Assembly (NCBI GenBank): GCA_024280115.1
Contig: JAJRQT010000184.1
Coordinates: forward strand, 1-48,711
Length of the DNA stretch: 48,711 bases
From: Bacteroidota bacterium
Lineage (GTDB): Bacteria; Bacteroidota; Bacteroidia; Cytophagales; Cyclobacteriaceae
Direction: 5' to 3'
In this document: positions 10,796-19,095 of the stretch, piece after piece
How the letters are laid out: the number at the start of each line of letters is the position of its first letter
How positions within the stretch are numbered: position 1 is the stretch's first letter
Translations under genes and position numbers: made by a program
The notes under the pieces: model-generated
The model's input: only the letters and a program-made list of their open reading frames with translations
Database searches by the model: none
What the model was told of the DNA's origin: nothing

Positions 10796-13700
10796 ATGTA
10801 TAGACTAACTTATATTCTAACGATTTCTTTTTTTATCAGCTATTTTTCTATAGCCTCGCCGACCAATAGTATTAGTTATCGATATTCAGAAATCAATTAT
10901 TCTTTCCTACCCCTGATCGGAATAAGAATTAATGGAGGCGCAAAATACACAAACAATAAATTTATAGAGGTTGAAATAAAATCATTAAAAACGGCTAAAT
11001 CCCTAATCGAATCAATGAAAATTGGATTCGATTTTAATTTATCAGATTCCGAATGGATACCTTATTCGGAAAGCGTTATTAAAATGCAAATTGAAGGCGA
11101 GGATGGCGAAAAATACATTTATGCCCAATTAAAAGATAAAGCGGGGAATGAATCTCCTGTTGAGAAAAACAAAATTATTTTAGATACAAATCCACCAATA
11201 AATGGAAAAATCATCTTAAACAAAGGTGAAAAATATTTTAACGACAAGCTGGGAAGAGTTATGGTAAGCATCAAGGCAGAAGATGCTGTTGAAATCATGA
11301 TCTCGAACTCCTCAAATTTTCAAAACGGCAGATGGGAAAAACTTAAAGAATCTATGAAATGGATCGTTGATATCGGTTCGGGTAATGGTGAAAAAACTGT
11401 ATTCGCCAAATTCCGAGACTTGGCAGGAAATGAATCTGAATTTACGAGTAGCAGCATTATCATGGATATCTCACCACCTTCCGGAGGTACTATTGTAATC
11501 AATGACGGCGAAAAATACTCAAGAATCCAAAAGTTCAAACTGACGCTGACATCAAAAGATGCGACAAGAGTAAGAATTGTGAGCAATGGTGTTGGAAAAT
11601 ATTATGATTTTAAACCCGATGAAAACGGGAGAATGAATATGTTTTGGAAAGCAGATTCTCTGCAAGGCAAAAAAATTGTTAAAGCTTATTTCGTGGATGA
11701 AGCAAAAAATATCACAAAAATACCGGCAGAAGCCTCTATTATTTACAAAACAACTGCCCCTGTAAAACCGCATATCACAATTGACCAAGGACATAAATAC
11801 ACGAATAATCCACGGGGGACAGTTACTCTTAAAGTCTTGTCAAAGGAAAATCCACTCAACCTCAAAATGTTGGTAAGCAATAAGCCAAATTTTGATGGCG
11901 CTAAGCAACAACCCTTTAAGTCCACTCTTCTAAACTGGCAATTAGATAGTGAAGTTGATGGGCTTAAGTCCATATACATCAAGTTAATTGATCCAGCGAA
12001 TAATATGTCCGAAGTTTCACGGGCCGATATATTTTTGGACCGTACCCCTCCAAAGATAAATTCATTTAACATCAACAATAAAAGTGAATGGAGTATTAGC
12101 CTGAAGGTTATATTATACTCCGATATAGATGATGCTTTTGAAGCCCAATACAGCAACAGCCCGAATAATCTTAGAAATATGAAATGGGAGATATACCATG
12201 AACAACGACCGGATTGGGGTATTCTTGCAGTAGATGGCGAGAAAATAGTTTATGCTCGTTTTAAAGATGAAGCCGGTAACATATCAGAAGTTGTTTCGAC
12301 AAAAATTAAACTGGATATGACCCCTCCGAAAGGCGCATTGATCCTCAATGGAGGAAAAAAGGTAACCAACAATCCGGATGGCAAAGTAAATCTTCAAATA
12401 AATCATGATGAGGATGTTATGGGAATGCAGATTACTAATAAACCTGATTTTAAGGATATTAGCATATTACCTATTGAAAAAACCATTGAAAACTGGCAAC
12501 TTGATGCCAATGATGACGGGGATAAAACAGTATATCTGAGACTCAAAGACAGGGCCGGAAACTATTCAAAAGTTTATACCTCATCAATTGTCCTGGACAG
12601 AGTTGCACCTGTAAACAATGAATTGATCATCAACAATAATGACCCTTTTGTCAGGAATAAAAATAAACGGGTTTCGCTATCGTTTAGGTCTGAAGGAGCT
12701 ACACATATTATGGTTTCCAACAAACCCAATATGGAAGGTGGGGAATGGATACCTTTCAAATCTGCAATTGCATGGACACTCGAAGGAGCGGAGGGCACAC
12801 ATAATGTGTATGCAAAATTTAAAGATGCTGCAGGGAATGAAACTGAAGTAATTAGCAAAATGATCAAGTCTGACTATACTCCTCCGAAAATAGTCAAATT
12901 TGACATTGACAATGGTGCAGAATATAGTGTAGATCCGCAAAGTGTTGTATCTCTCACGTTTAATGTTGAAAATACAGTTTCTATGGCCATAAGTAATACC
13001 CAGCTCAAAGATACGAGCCAATTGAATAATCTTTGGGAACCATATCAAAGCACCAAAGAATGGAAATTGGAAGGAGAAGATGGGTTAAAAATCATTTATT
13101 GTAGATTTAAAGATGAAGCTGGCAACATAACACATGAGTACTACAGTAAAATTGTGCTGGATAGAATCCCTCCTGCCGATGGAAAGGTTATGATAAATAA
13201 TGGAGCAGAATGGCTTACGGACATTAGTGGAAAAGGAGAAATCCAATTATATGCTAAAGACGCTCACGAGTTTATGATAAGTAATACACCTAATTATTCT
13301 AAAGGGAAATGGGAATCAATGACAACTGCAAAAAAAGATTGGATATTTGATACCCGCAAATCTCCAGCAATCGTTTATGCTCAATTTCGAGATAAGGCCG
13401 GTAATGTTTCTGCACCTGTAAGTGCTTCAATCCAAATCGATAATGATCCTCCTAAAAACACTTCTATATCCATAAATGGTGGAGCGAAATTTGTGGCTGA
13501 TAAAGAAAGAAAAATAAAGATTGAAATGAATGCTGAAGGGGCTACAGGAATGAGAATCAGTCAGTTTAAAAATTTCAGAGATGCGAAATGGGAACCAATT
13601 GTTACTTCTAAAGAAATAATTCTTTCTCCCCCAGATGGCGAAAAGACCTTTTATATCCAGTTTAGTGATGATGCTGGGAACCAGTCAGAAATCATTAGCA

Positions 13701-14008
13701 GTAAAATAATTCTGGACACCACACCTCCAATAATCAAAAAATTCTTAATTAATGATGGCGCAGAATGGTCCAATGACGCAGGTAAAAAAGTAAATCTATC
13801 AATAGATGCTGAGGGTGCCTCGGAAATGGTAATCGGCACCAGGCCTGGCCTGGATAATTCATCATGGGAACCTTTTAAATCTTCGGTCTCCAATTATGAA
13901 TTATCTGGAGATGATGGCGAGAAAGTTCTGTACCTTAAATTAAAGGATGAATCCGGAAATATATCGAAGATCGCTACTGCCAAAATCAAATTGAAACGAT
14001 CATTTTAA
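10796..14008 (+). CDS. Large secreted protein of eleven Ig-like repeats, no T9SS signal
   Basis: A 1070-residue protein with a hydrophobic N-terminal signal (about residues 5-20, ending near SIASP). The rest is eleven repeats of about 92-96 residues. Each starts with a T/S-PP or DPP linker and an I-N-x-GAEY-type strand, contains an (I/V)SN-x-P segment and an aromatic W-EP-FKS motif, and ends in DGEK-x-VY-x-x-FKDxAGN-x-SE. This resembles bacterial Ig-like (Big-type) surface modules, but I do not recognise a named family for the whole protein. The C-terminus stops just after a complete repeat (LKRSF) and has no type A or B T9SS signal, so it may stay in the periplasm or use another route. It lies 18 bp upstream of murB on the same strand. 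Function unknown. Confidence 0.85.
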   Translation: MYRLTYILTISFFISYFSIASPTNSISYRYSEINYSFLPLIGIRINGGAKYTNNKFIEVEIKSLKTAKSLIESMKIGFDFNLSDSEWIPYSESVIKMQIEGEDGEKYIYAQLKDKAGNESPVEKNKIILDTNPPINGKIILNKGEKYFNDKLGRVMVSIKAEDAVEIMISNSSNFQNGRWEKLKESMKWIVDIGSGNGEKTVFAKFRDLAGNESEFTSSSIIMDISPPSGGTIVINDGEKYSRIQKFKLTLTSKDATRVRIVSNGVGKYYDFKPDENGRMNMFWKADSLQGKKIVKAYFVDEAKNITKIPAEASIIYKTTAPVKPHITIDQGHKYTNNPRGTVTLKVLSKENPLNLKMLVSNKPNFDGAKQQPFKSTLLNWQLDSEVDGLKSIYIKLIDPANNMSEVSRADIFLDRTPPKINSFNINNKSEWSISLKVILYSDIDDAFEAQYSNSPNNLRNMKWEIYHEQRPDWGILAVDGEKIVYARFKDEAGNISEVVSTKIKLDMTPPKGALILNGGKKVTNNPDGKVNLQINHDEDVMGMQITNKPDFKDISILPIEKTIENWQLDANDDGDKTVYLRLKDRAGNYSKVYTSSIVLDRVAPVNNELIINNNDPFVRNKNKRVSLSFRSEGATHIMVSNKPNMEGGEWIPFKSAIAWTLEGAEGTHNVYAKFKDAAGNETEVISKMIKSDYTPPKIVKFDIDNGAEYSVDPQSVVSLTFNVENTVSMAISNTQLKDTSQLNNLWEPYQSTKEWKLEGEDGLKIIYCRFKDEAGNITHEYYSKIVLDRIPPADGKVMINNGAEWLTDISGKGEIQLYAKDAHEFMISNTPNYSKGKWESMTTAKKDWIFDTRKSPAIVYAQFRDKAGNVSAPVSASIQIDNDPPKNTSISINGGAKFVADKERKIKIEMNAEGATGMRISQFKNFRDAKWEPIVTSKEIILSPPDGEKTFYIQFSDDAGNQSEIISSKIILDTTPPIIKKFLINDGAEWSNDAGKKVNLSIDAEGASEMVIGTRPGLDNSSWEPFKSSVSNYELSGDDGEKVLYLKLKDESGNISKIATAKIKLKRSF

Positions 14009-14026
14009 AACCGCACGTTAACACTT

Positions 14027-15043
14027 ATGAGGATAATAGAAAATTATTCGCTGCAAAAACTAAATACCTTTGGTTTGCAGGTAAAGGCCAAATATTATGT
14101 TGAATTGAACTCAACGAATGAGGTAATTAAATTTCTCAGATCAGAAAACTTTAATTTCAACAATAAATTAGTTATCGGAGGTGGGAGTAATCTGCTGTTT
14201 ACAAAAGATTTTGACGGCCTTATTATAAAAGTAAATATCCCTGGAATTCATGTGGTGAAGGAGGATGAGCATCATTTTTGGGTTAAATCTGGAGCCGGTA
14301 TAGTTTGGCAGGATCTTATAGATAGCTGTATTCAAGCCAATTTTGGAGGCATTGAGAACCTCTCCCTTATCCCTGGAACTGTCGGCGCTGCCCCTATCCA
14401 AAATATAGGTGCTTATGGAGTTGAACTAAAGGATACTTTTGAAGCCCTTGAAGCTATTGAATTTACCTCCGGGAAAAAAAGGTATTTCAGAAAGGAGGAT
14501 TGTCATTTCGGCTACCGGGACAGCATTTTTAAAAATGAATTGAAAGATAAATTTTTAATCACAAATGTTGTCTTAAAACTCACAAAAAAACCAGTAATTA
14601 ATATAAGCTATGGGAAAATAAAAGAAGTACTAAAGGAATCCGGTTTAGATAATATTTCTGTTAAAGACGTAAGTGAGAGTATAATAAAAATAAGAAAATC
14701 CAAACTCCCGGATCCTAAGAACATCGGTAACGCGGGAAGTTTTTTCAAAAATCCTGTGATTCCAAACCCTCAGTTTGAAAAATTATTGACTGAACACCCG
14801 CAACTTCCATCGTATAAACAAGGTAATGATTATACAAAAATTCCGGCAGCCTGGCTGATCGAACAGTGCAATTTTAAGGGCAAATCACATAATGGAGCCG
14901 CAGTACATCAAGAGCAGCCCCTTGTGCTCATTAATAAAGATAATGCAACAGGCAAAGACCTGATTGAGCTATCACAAAAAATTCAAAATAAAGTGGCCTC
15001 AAAATTTGGCATTAAACTTGAAACAGAAGTTCGAATAATCTAA
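14027..15043 (+). CDS. murB: UDP-N-acetylmuramate dehydrogenase MurB
   Basis: A 338-residue flavoenzyme that reduces UDP-GlcNAc-enolpyruvate to UDP-MurNAc with NADPH in cytoplasmic peptidoglycan precursor synthesis. Visible family features are the N-terminal NTFG motif, the FAD-binding IGGGSNLL segment, the SLIPGTVGAAPIQNIGAYG core and FGYRDS. The catalytic Ser sits in NAGSFFKNP (Ser238) and the C-terminal catalytic Glu in LETEVRII (Glu334). Length and the inserted Tyr-loop region match type I (E. coli-like) MurB. It begins 18 bp after the eleven-repeat protein and may share its transcript. It converges with the dCMP deaminase gene, 130 bp away. Confidence 0.97.
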   Translation: MRIIENYSLQKLNTFGLQVKAKYYVELNSTNEVIKFLRSENFNFNNKLVIGGGSNLLFTKDFDGLIIKVNIPGIHVVKEDEHHFWVKSGAGIVWQDLIDSCIQANFGGIENLSLIPGTVGAAPIQNIGAYGVELKDTFEALEAIEFTSGKKRYFRKEDCHFGYRDSIFKNELKDKFLITNVVLKLTKKPVINISYGKIKEVLKESGLDNISVKDVSESIIKIRKSKLPDPKNIGNAGSFFKNPVIPNPQFEKLLTEHPQLPSYKQGNDYTKIPAAWLIEQCNFKGKSHNGAAVHQEQPLVLINKDNATGKDLIELSQKIQNKVASKFGIKLETEVRII

Positions 15044-15173
15044 CCTGATTATTTGCTGAGATATTTACTGCTATTTGACAGAAATAAAAAATTATCCAGG
15101 GTGCCCAAATCCTGATACCTTTAAGCTGTCGGCTGTTGATCCACAAAAAGCAAATATTCGATTACTATTGAGT

Positions 15174-15659
15174 CTAAATTAAAGAATCAGGCACCGCAAC
15201 CTTCTCTGCGAACTTGGACGTTGACACTCCAAATCTTTCGAGAAAATCTATCCCTTCGTCTTTGGGTAACCCTTTATATTCGGCATAGGAATATAGATAA
15301 ATCACCTTATTTACACCGGCGCTCAGCAGCATTCTGGCACATGCAAGACAAGGAGTAAGTGTAAGATAAATGGTAGATCCGTCTACATTTGCACTATTTT
15401 TCACAGCATACATCAAAGCATTTTGTTCAGCGTGCAAGGCAAGCGAACAGCTTCCTCTGGAATCTTGTTCACAACCCGTCTCCGGCCATTCTTCGTCACA
15501 ATTATGCGTTCCTGCAGGAGGCCCATTGTATCCAATAGAAATGATTCTTGTGTCCTTAGTCAAAACTGCCCCAACATGTCTTTTAACACAATGAGATCTT
15601 TGTGCAATATTAATTGCAAGCTCCATGTAAATTTTATCAAAATCCGGTCGTTCCATCAT
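15174..15659 (-). CDS. dCMP deaminase
   Basis: A 161-residue zinc-dependent deoxycytidylate deaminase, converting dCMP to dUMP for thymidylate synthesis. The zinc site is clear: LHAEQNAL supplies the His ligand and proton-shuttling Glu, and LTPCLACARM supplies the two Cys ligands. The N-terminal VGAVLTKDTRIISIGYNGPP and the NCDEEW...GCEQD segment are typical of the dCMP deaminase (ComEB-like) family. Two in-frame ATGs are adjacent (15659 and 15656); either may be used. It is transcribed away from the DUF2911 gene and convergent with murB. Confidence 0.95.
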   Translation of the reverse strand: MMERPDFDKIYMELAINIAQRSHCVKRHVGAVLTKDTRIISIGYNGPPAGTHNCDEEWPETGCEQDSRGSCSLALHAEQNALMYAVKNSANVDGSTIYLTLTPCLACARMLLSAGVNKVIYLYSYAEYKGLPKDEGIDFLERFGVSTSKFAEKVAVPDSLI

Positions 15660-15742
15660 TAAATTTTTATAAAAATGCTAACTCTGTTTTAAAAAGAAGT
15701 TTATATATTCACAACATTCAATCAACGGTAAAAGAAATAAAA

Positions 15743-16288
15743 ATGAACGTCAATTTAAAATTCAATCTGATATTATTATACCTCCTATCTTTTTTATCTG
15801 TAAATAACCTTTACGCACAGGAAGCAGTAAAGGCCAGATTAAGCCCTTTGGAAATTGCCACTGTTAAATATGAGTCCACATATATAAAAGTCACCTATGG
15901 GAGACCGCATAAAAAAGGACGGAAAATTTTTGGCGATTTGGTGCCATACGGCGAAGTATGGAGGACAGGAGCCAACGAGGCAACAGAAATCACAACCACC
16001 AAAGATGTTATAATAAATAAAAAAAGACTCAGAGCCGGAACATACACATTATTCACAATTCCCGAAAAAGATAAATGGAAAGTCATTTTCAATTCTGATC
16101 TTGGACAATGGGGTTCCTACAATTATAATCCTGACAAAAACGTTTTAGAAATCGATGCAAAAGTTAGCGAAACAGATGTAGTGTACGAACCATTCACAAT
16201 CGAGTTTCAATTGCAGGATGATAAAGTAAATTTTCTGATGATTTGGGATAAAACAATGGCGTCGTTTACCATCAATTTTCTGGATTGA
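15743..16288 (+). CDS. DUF2911 family secreted protein
   Basis: A 181-residue protein with a signal peptide (hydrophobic ILLYLLSFLSV, cleavage after LYAQ). The frame is open upstream to 15614, but that extension would overlap the divergent dCMP deaminase gene and hide the signal peptide, so I take the ATG at 15743. The mature part carries DUF2911 hallmarks: the VTYGRPHKKGRKIFGDLVPYGEVWRTG block near its start, then RAGTYTLFTIP and a W-V-IFN strand. The family is common in Bacteroidota, is predicted periplasmic and has no established biochemical role. The ABC-F gene starts 58 bp downstream but has its own probable promoter. Confidence 0.93.
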   Translation: MNVNLKFNLILLYLLSFLSVNNLYAQEAVKARLSPLEIATVKYESTYIKVTYGRPHKKGRKIFGDLVPYGEVWRTGANEATEITTTKDVIINKKRLRAGTYTLFTIPEKDKWKVIFNSDLGQWGSYNYNPDKNVLEIDAKVSETDVVYEPFTIEFQLQDDKVNFLMIWDKTMASFTINFLD

Positions 16289-16311
16289 CCACAATTCCTT
16301 TTCTATATTTG
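16285..16311 (+). promoter_or_regulatory. Probable Bacteroidota-type promoter for the ABC-F gene
   Basis: TATATTTG at 16304-16311 matches the Bacteroidota -7 element TAnnTTTG exactly, with a TTG at 16285-16287 in the -33 position. The spacing is 16 bp, one less than the usual 17-23. A start near 16318 would leave about a 30-nt leader to the ATG at 16347. It overlaps the end of the DUF2911 gene. No transcript evidence. Confidence 0.5.
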
Positions 16312-16346
16312 CCAATCAGTAAATTACTGAATCCAAAAAAACACAT

Positions 16347-18263
16347 ATGCTTTCAATTTCTAATTTAAGCTATAACATAGGTGACCGTATAATTTTTTCC
16401 AATGCCCAAATTCATATAAAACCCAAAGAAAAAATCGGGTTGATAGGACTTAACGGAACAGGAAAAACAACTCTATTAAAAATACTGAATGGGGAGATTA
16501 CTCCGGATTCTGGCGAAATCAGTAGAAAAAAAATATGTACGATCGGGTTTTTAAACCAGGATTTATTGTCCTATCAATCAGAAGAAAGCATTGTGGCCGT
16601 GGCAATGGAGGCTTTTAAAGAAACTGTAGAAATTGAGATCATAATTGAGCACCTCATTAAGCAGCTTGAAACGGATTATTCAGACAATGTTCTACATCGA
16701 TTAGCCACCTTACAAGAAAAATATGAAGCCATGGGAGGATATACTTTGCAATCTCAAGCGGAAGAAATTCTTGAGGGTGTGGGATTTAAGACATCTGATT
16801 TGCACAGACCGTTATCTGAGTTTTCTGGTGGTTGGCGTATGCGTGTAATGTTGGCAAAATTGCTTTTGGAAAAGCCATCAATCCTAATGCTGGATGAACC
16901 AACGAACCACCTTGATCTCCCATCTATTCAGTGGGTTGAAAATTATTTGAAAAATTATGAAGGATCTGCAATTATTGTTTCTCACGATAAAATATTTTTA
17001 GACAATACCATTTCAAAAATAATTGAAGTGAACAATTTTAAGCTGAATTCATTTATAGGAAATTATAGCTTCTACCTCCAGGAAAGAGTATTGAGAAATG
17101 AAATCCAGAAAAACGCTTTCCTCAACCAACAGCAAAAAATAAAACAAACGGAGCAATTTATTAACAGATTCCGTGCAAAATCTACAAAAGCCCGACAGGT
17201 CCAATCCAGGGTGAAATCGCTTGAAAGGATGGATAAGGTTGAAGATGTAAAATCTGAATCCGCTGAGATAAGTTTTAAGTTCTCCTTCAGTCAAAAATCT
17301 GGCCGGCATGTCACTCAACTGAAAAATGTAAGTAAAAGCTTTGGAAAACTTGAGGTTTTGAAACCATCCACAATCGGGATTGAAAGAGGTGATAAAATTG
17401 CACTAATAGGCGCAAATGGGATTGGGAAATCGACGCTTTTAAGAATTATTGCAAATACTGAATCTCATGGAGGCAAGGTAGAAACGGGTTATAATGTAGT
17501 CCCCACCTTTTACGCCCAGCATCAAATCGAAGCACTTACATTAGAAAATGAAATACTTGATGAATTAAAACAGGTCGGTAGCGGAAAATTGGAGCAGGAA
17601 TTAAGAATGGTGCTGGGATGTTTTCTATTCAGTGGAGATGATGTTTTCAAAAAGATAAAGGTATTATCCGGAGGTGAAAAATCGAGAGTCGCATTGGCCA
17701 AAACACTGATTTCTGAGGCTAACTTCTTACTGCTGGATGAACCCACAAATCATCTCGACATTATCAGTGTTAACATCCTAATTCAGGCCCTCCAACAATT
17801 TAAAGGCACTTTTATCTTTGTTTCGCACGACCGTTATTTTATTTCAGAAATCGCCAATAAGATCTGGTATATCGAAAACCAGCAAATCAAGGAATATCCC
17901 GGGACTTTTAGAGAATTTGAAATTTGGAATAACAGGCAGAAAATAAAAAATGTGGCCCATGCAGAATTAGATACCAAAGAAAAAAAGCAGAAAAAGAAAA
18001 AACCTGCCCATTCTGATTTAGATGCTAAGCGATCCAACCAATTACGCAAGCTTAAAAAACGATTAGAATATTTAGAGAATGAAATTGATATACTTGAAGC
18101 TGAATCACTTCAAGCTGAAGAAAGTATGTCTGAGCCCGAGATATATGGTAATATTGACAAACTTGCCGAGACCAATAAACAATATGATCATATAAAAACC
18201 CGGTTGGAAGAAAAGAACTTAGAATGGGGGAATATCGCAGAAGAAATTGAGCGATTGGAGTAA
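16347..18263 (+). CDS. ABC-F family ATPase (ribosome-associated type)
   Basis: A 638-residue protein with two ABC ATPase domains and no membrane segments, the layout of ABC-F translation factors that act in the ribosomal E site. Domain 1 has Walker A GLNGTGKTT, signature FSGGWRMR and Walker B LMLDEPTNHLD. Domain 2 has GANGIGKST, LSGGEKSR and LLLDEPTNHLD. A basic linker of about 80 residues (FRAKSTKARQVQSR region) joins them. The C-terminal ~90 residues are lysine-rich then coiled-coil, as in Uup/YfmR-like members. Length and architecture fit Bacteroidota housekeeping ABC-F proteins. Whether it protects against antibiotics or aids general translation cannot be told from sequence. Confidence 0.94.
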   Translation: MLSISNLSYNIGDRIIFSNAQIHIKPKEKIGLIGLNGTGKTTLLKILNGEITPDSGEISRKKICTIGFLNQDLLSYQSEESIVAVAMEAFKETVEIEIIIEHLIKQLETDYSDNVLHRLATLQEKYEAMGGYTLQSQAEEILEGVGFKTSDLHRPLSEFSGGWRMRVMLAKLLLEKPSILMLDEPTNHLDLPSIQWVENYLKNYEGSAIIVSHDKIFLDNTISKIIEVNNFKLNSFIGNYSFYLQERVLRNEIQKNAFLNQQQKIKQTEQFINRFRAKSTKARQVQSRVKSLERMDKVEDVKSESAEISFKFSFSQKSGRHVTQLKNVSKSFGKLEVLKPSTIGIERGDKIALIGANGIGKSTLLRIIANTESHGGKVETGYNVVPTFYAQHQIEALTLENEILDELKQVGSGKLEQELRMVLGCFLFSGDDVFKKIKVLSGGEKSRVALAKTLISEANFLLLDEPTNHLDIISVNILIQALQQFKGTFIFVSHDRYFISEIANKIWYIENQQIKEYPGTFREFEIWNNRQKIKNVAHAELDTKEKKQKKKKPAHSDLDAKRSNQLRKLKKRLEYLENEIDILEAESLQAEESMSEPEIYGNIDKLAETNKQYDHIKTRLEEKNLEWGNIAEEIERLE

Positions 18264-18299
18264 AAAAAGAAGGGTGTCCACAGCCAATGAAACACCCTT
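18262..18299 (-). terminator. Intrinsic terminator of the minus-strand lipoprotein gene
   Basis: AAGGGTGT (18270-18277) and ACACCCTT (18292-18299) form a perfect 8-bp stem with a 14-nt loop. Read on the minus strand the stem is followed by C then a run of seven T (18262-18268), which fits termination of the gene ending at 18317. On the plus strand the A-run lies on the wrong side, though the hairpin directly follows the ABC-F stop and could still act there. Confidence 0.8.
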
Positions 18300-18316
18300 A
18301 CATCATTAAACTTAGC

Positions 18317-19042
18317 CTAATTTTGTTTTCTATAGTACACCGTTAAAGCTGCCATCCCAAAAGTTAGCTGACTTTTTAGTCCAGAATCAACCCCAATGAC
18401 GAGCCAAACGGCGCCATCTTTGTCTGATTCAACTTCTATAAAGTGCTTAAAAGTGTTTCCTGAAATCACCTCCGGGGTAATACTTGTCAGCTCTGAAACA
18501 GAACCTATATTTATTATATCTTCTCCACTGTCACTATTTGTTGCCCCTTTATCGACGTTAAGGGCCATATATTCCAGGGAATTTCTCCAGGTAAACTGCT
18601 CTAGGCTGGGCTCATAATTAACGGCTCCTATTTTCAAATATAATTCGTCGGACGAAAGCTTATCAATTTGAGTCAATAATTGCGTATATATTAGAAACTC
18701 AAAATCAATTTTATATTTTTTATTTGGCTCCAGATCAGGGATTTTTCGCTTAAAAAAATAAAACAAATCTCCATAAGGATTGTCTGCACTGATTTTTAAA
18801 CTTTTACCCTCCAATGACAAACTATTGGGCATCTGAAAGTTACTGAATTCGTAATCAGCGCTATCTTTATAATCAACAGGAAAATCTGATATTCCACCTT
18901 CCCAGCCCTGTGGTCCATTTTCGAAATCATATGCGGTCAACAAATCCACAAATTCAGATGCTTGATGGTCCATATTTGATGAGCAACCCGCCAACCATAA
19001 AAAAAGAATCAATAATAAAGCTTTTACTGTCATACCTTCCAT
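18317..19042 (-). CDS. Predicted lipoprotein, function unknown
   Basis: A 241-residue protein with a lipoprotein signal peptide (LLLILFLWLAGC; the lipidated Cys is about residue 20). The mature part starts with an F-ENGPQGWEGG-ISDFPV segment and goes on as mostly beta sequence. This pattern resembles carbohydrate-binding jelly-roll modules in cell-surface lipoproteins, but I cannot assign a named family. The first ATG (19042) is preceded at 9 nt by AAAGGA; a second ATG is at 19033. It follows the anti-sigma/barrel gene on the same strand with a gap of about 50 bp, so it may be the end of the sigma factor operon. A clear terminator follows it. Confidence 0.82.
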   Translation of the reverse strand: MEGMTVKALLLILFLWLAGCSSNMDHQASEFVDLLTAYDFENGPQGWEGGISDFPVDYKDSADYEFSNFQMPNSLSLEGKSLKISADNPYGDLFYFFKRKIPDLEPNKKYKIDFEFLIYTQLLTQIDKLSSDELYLKIGAVNYEPSLEQFTWRNSLEYMALNVDKGATNSDSGEDIINIGSVSELTSITPEVISGNTFKHFIEVESDKDGAVWLVIGVDSGLKSQLTFGMAALTVYYRKQN

Positions 19043-19095
19043 TCACTAACATCCTTTAATTCACAAGACACAAAAAACAATTAAAAGGTTGAATC

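Noticed and set aside
15614..15742. Extended N-terminus of the DUF2911 gene
   Set aside because: It would overlap the divergent dCMP deaminase gene and bury the signal peptide, which begins at the ATG at 15743.
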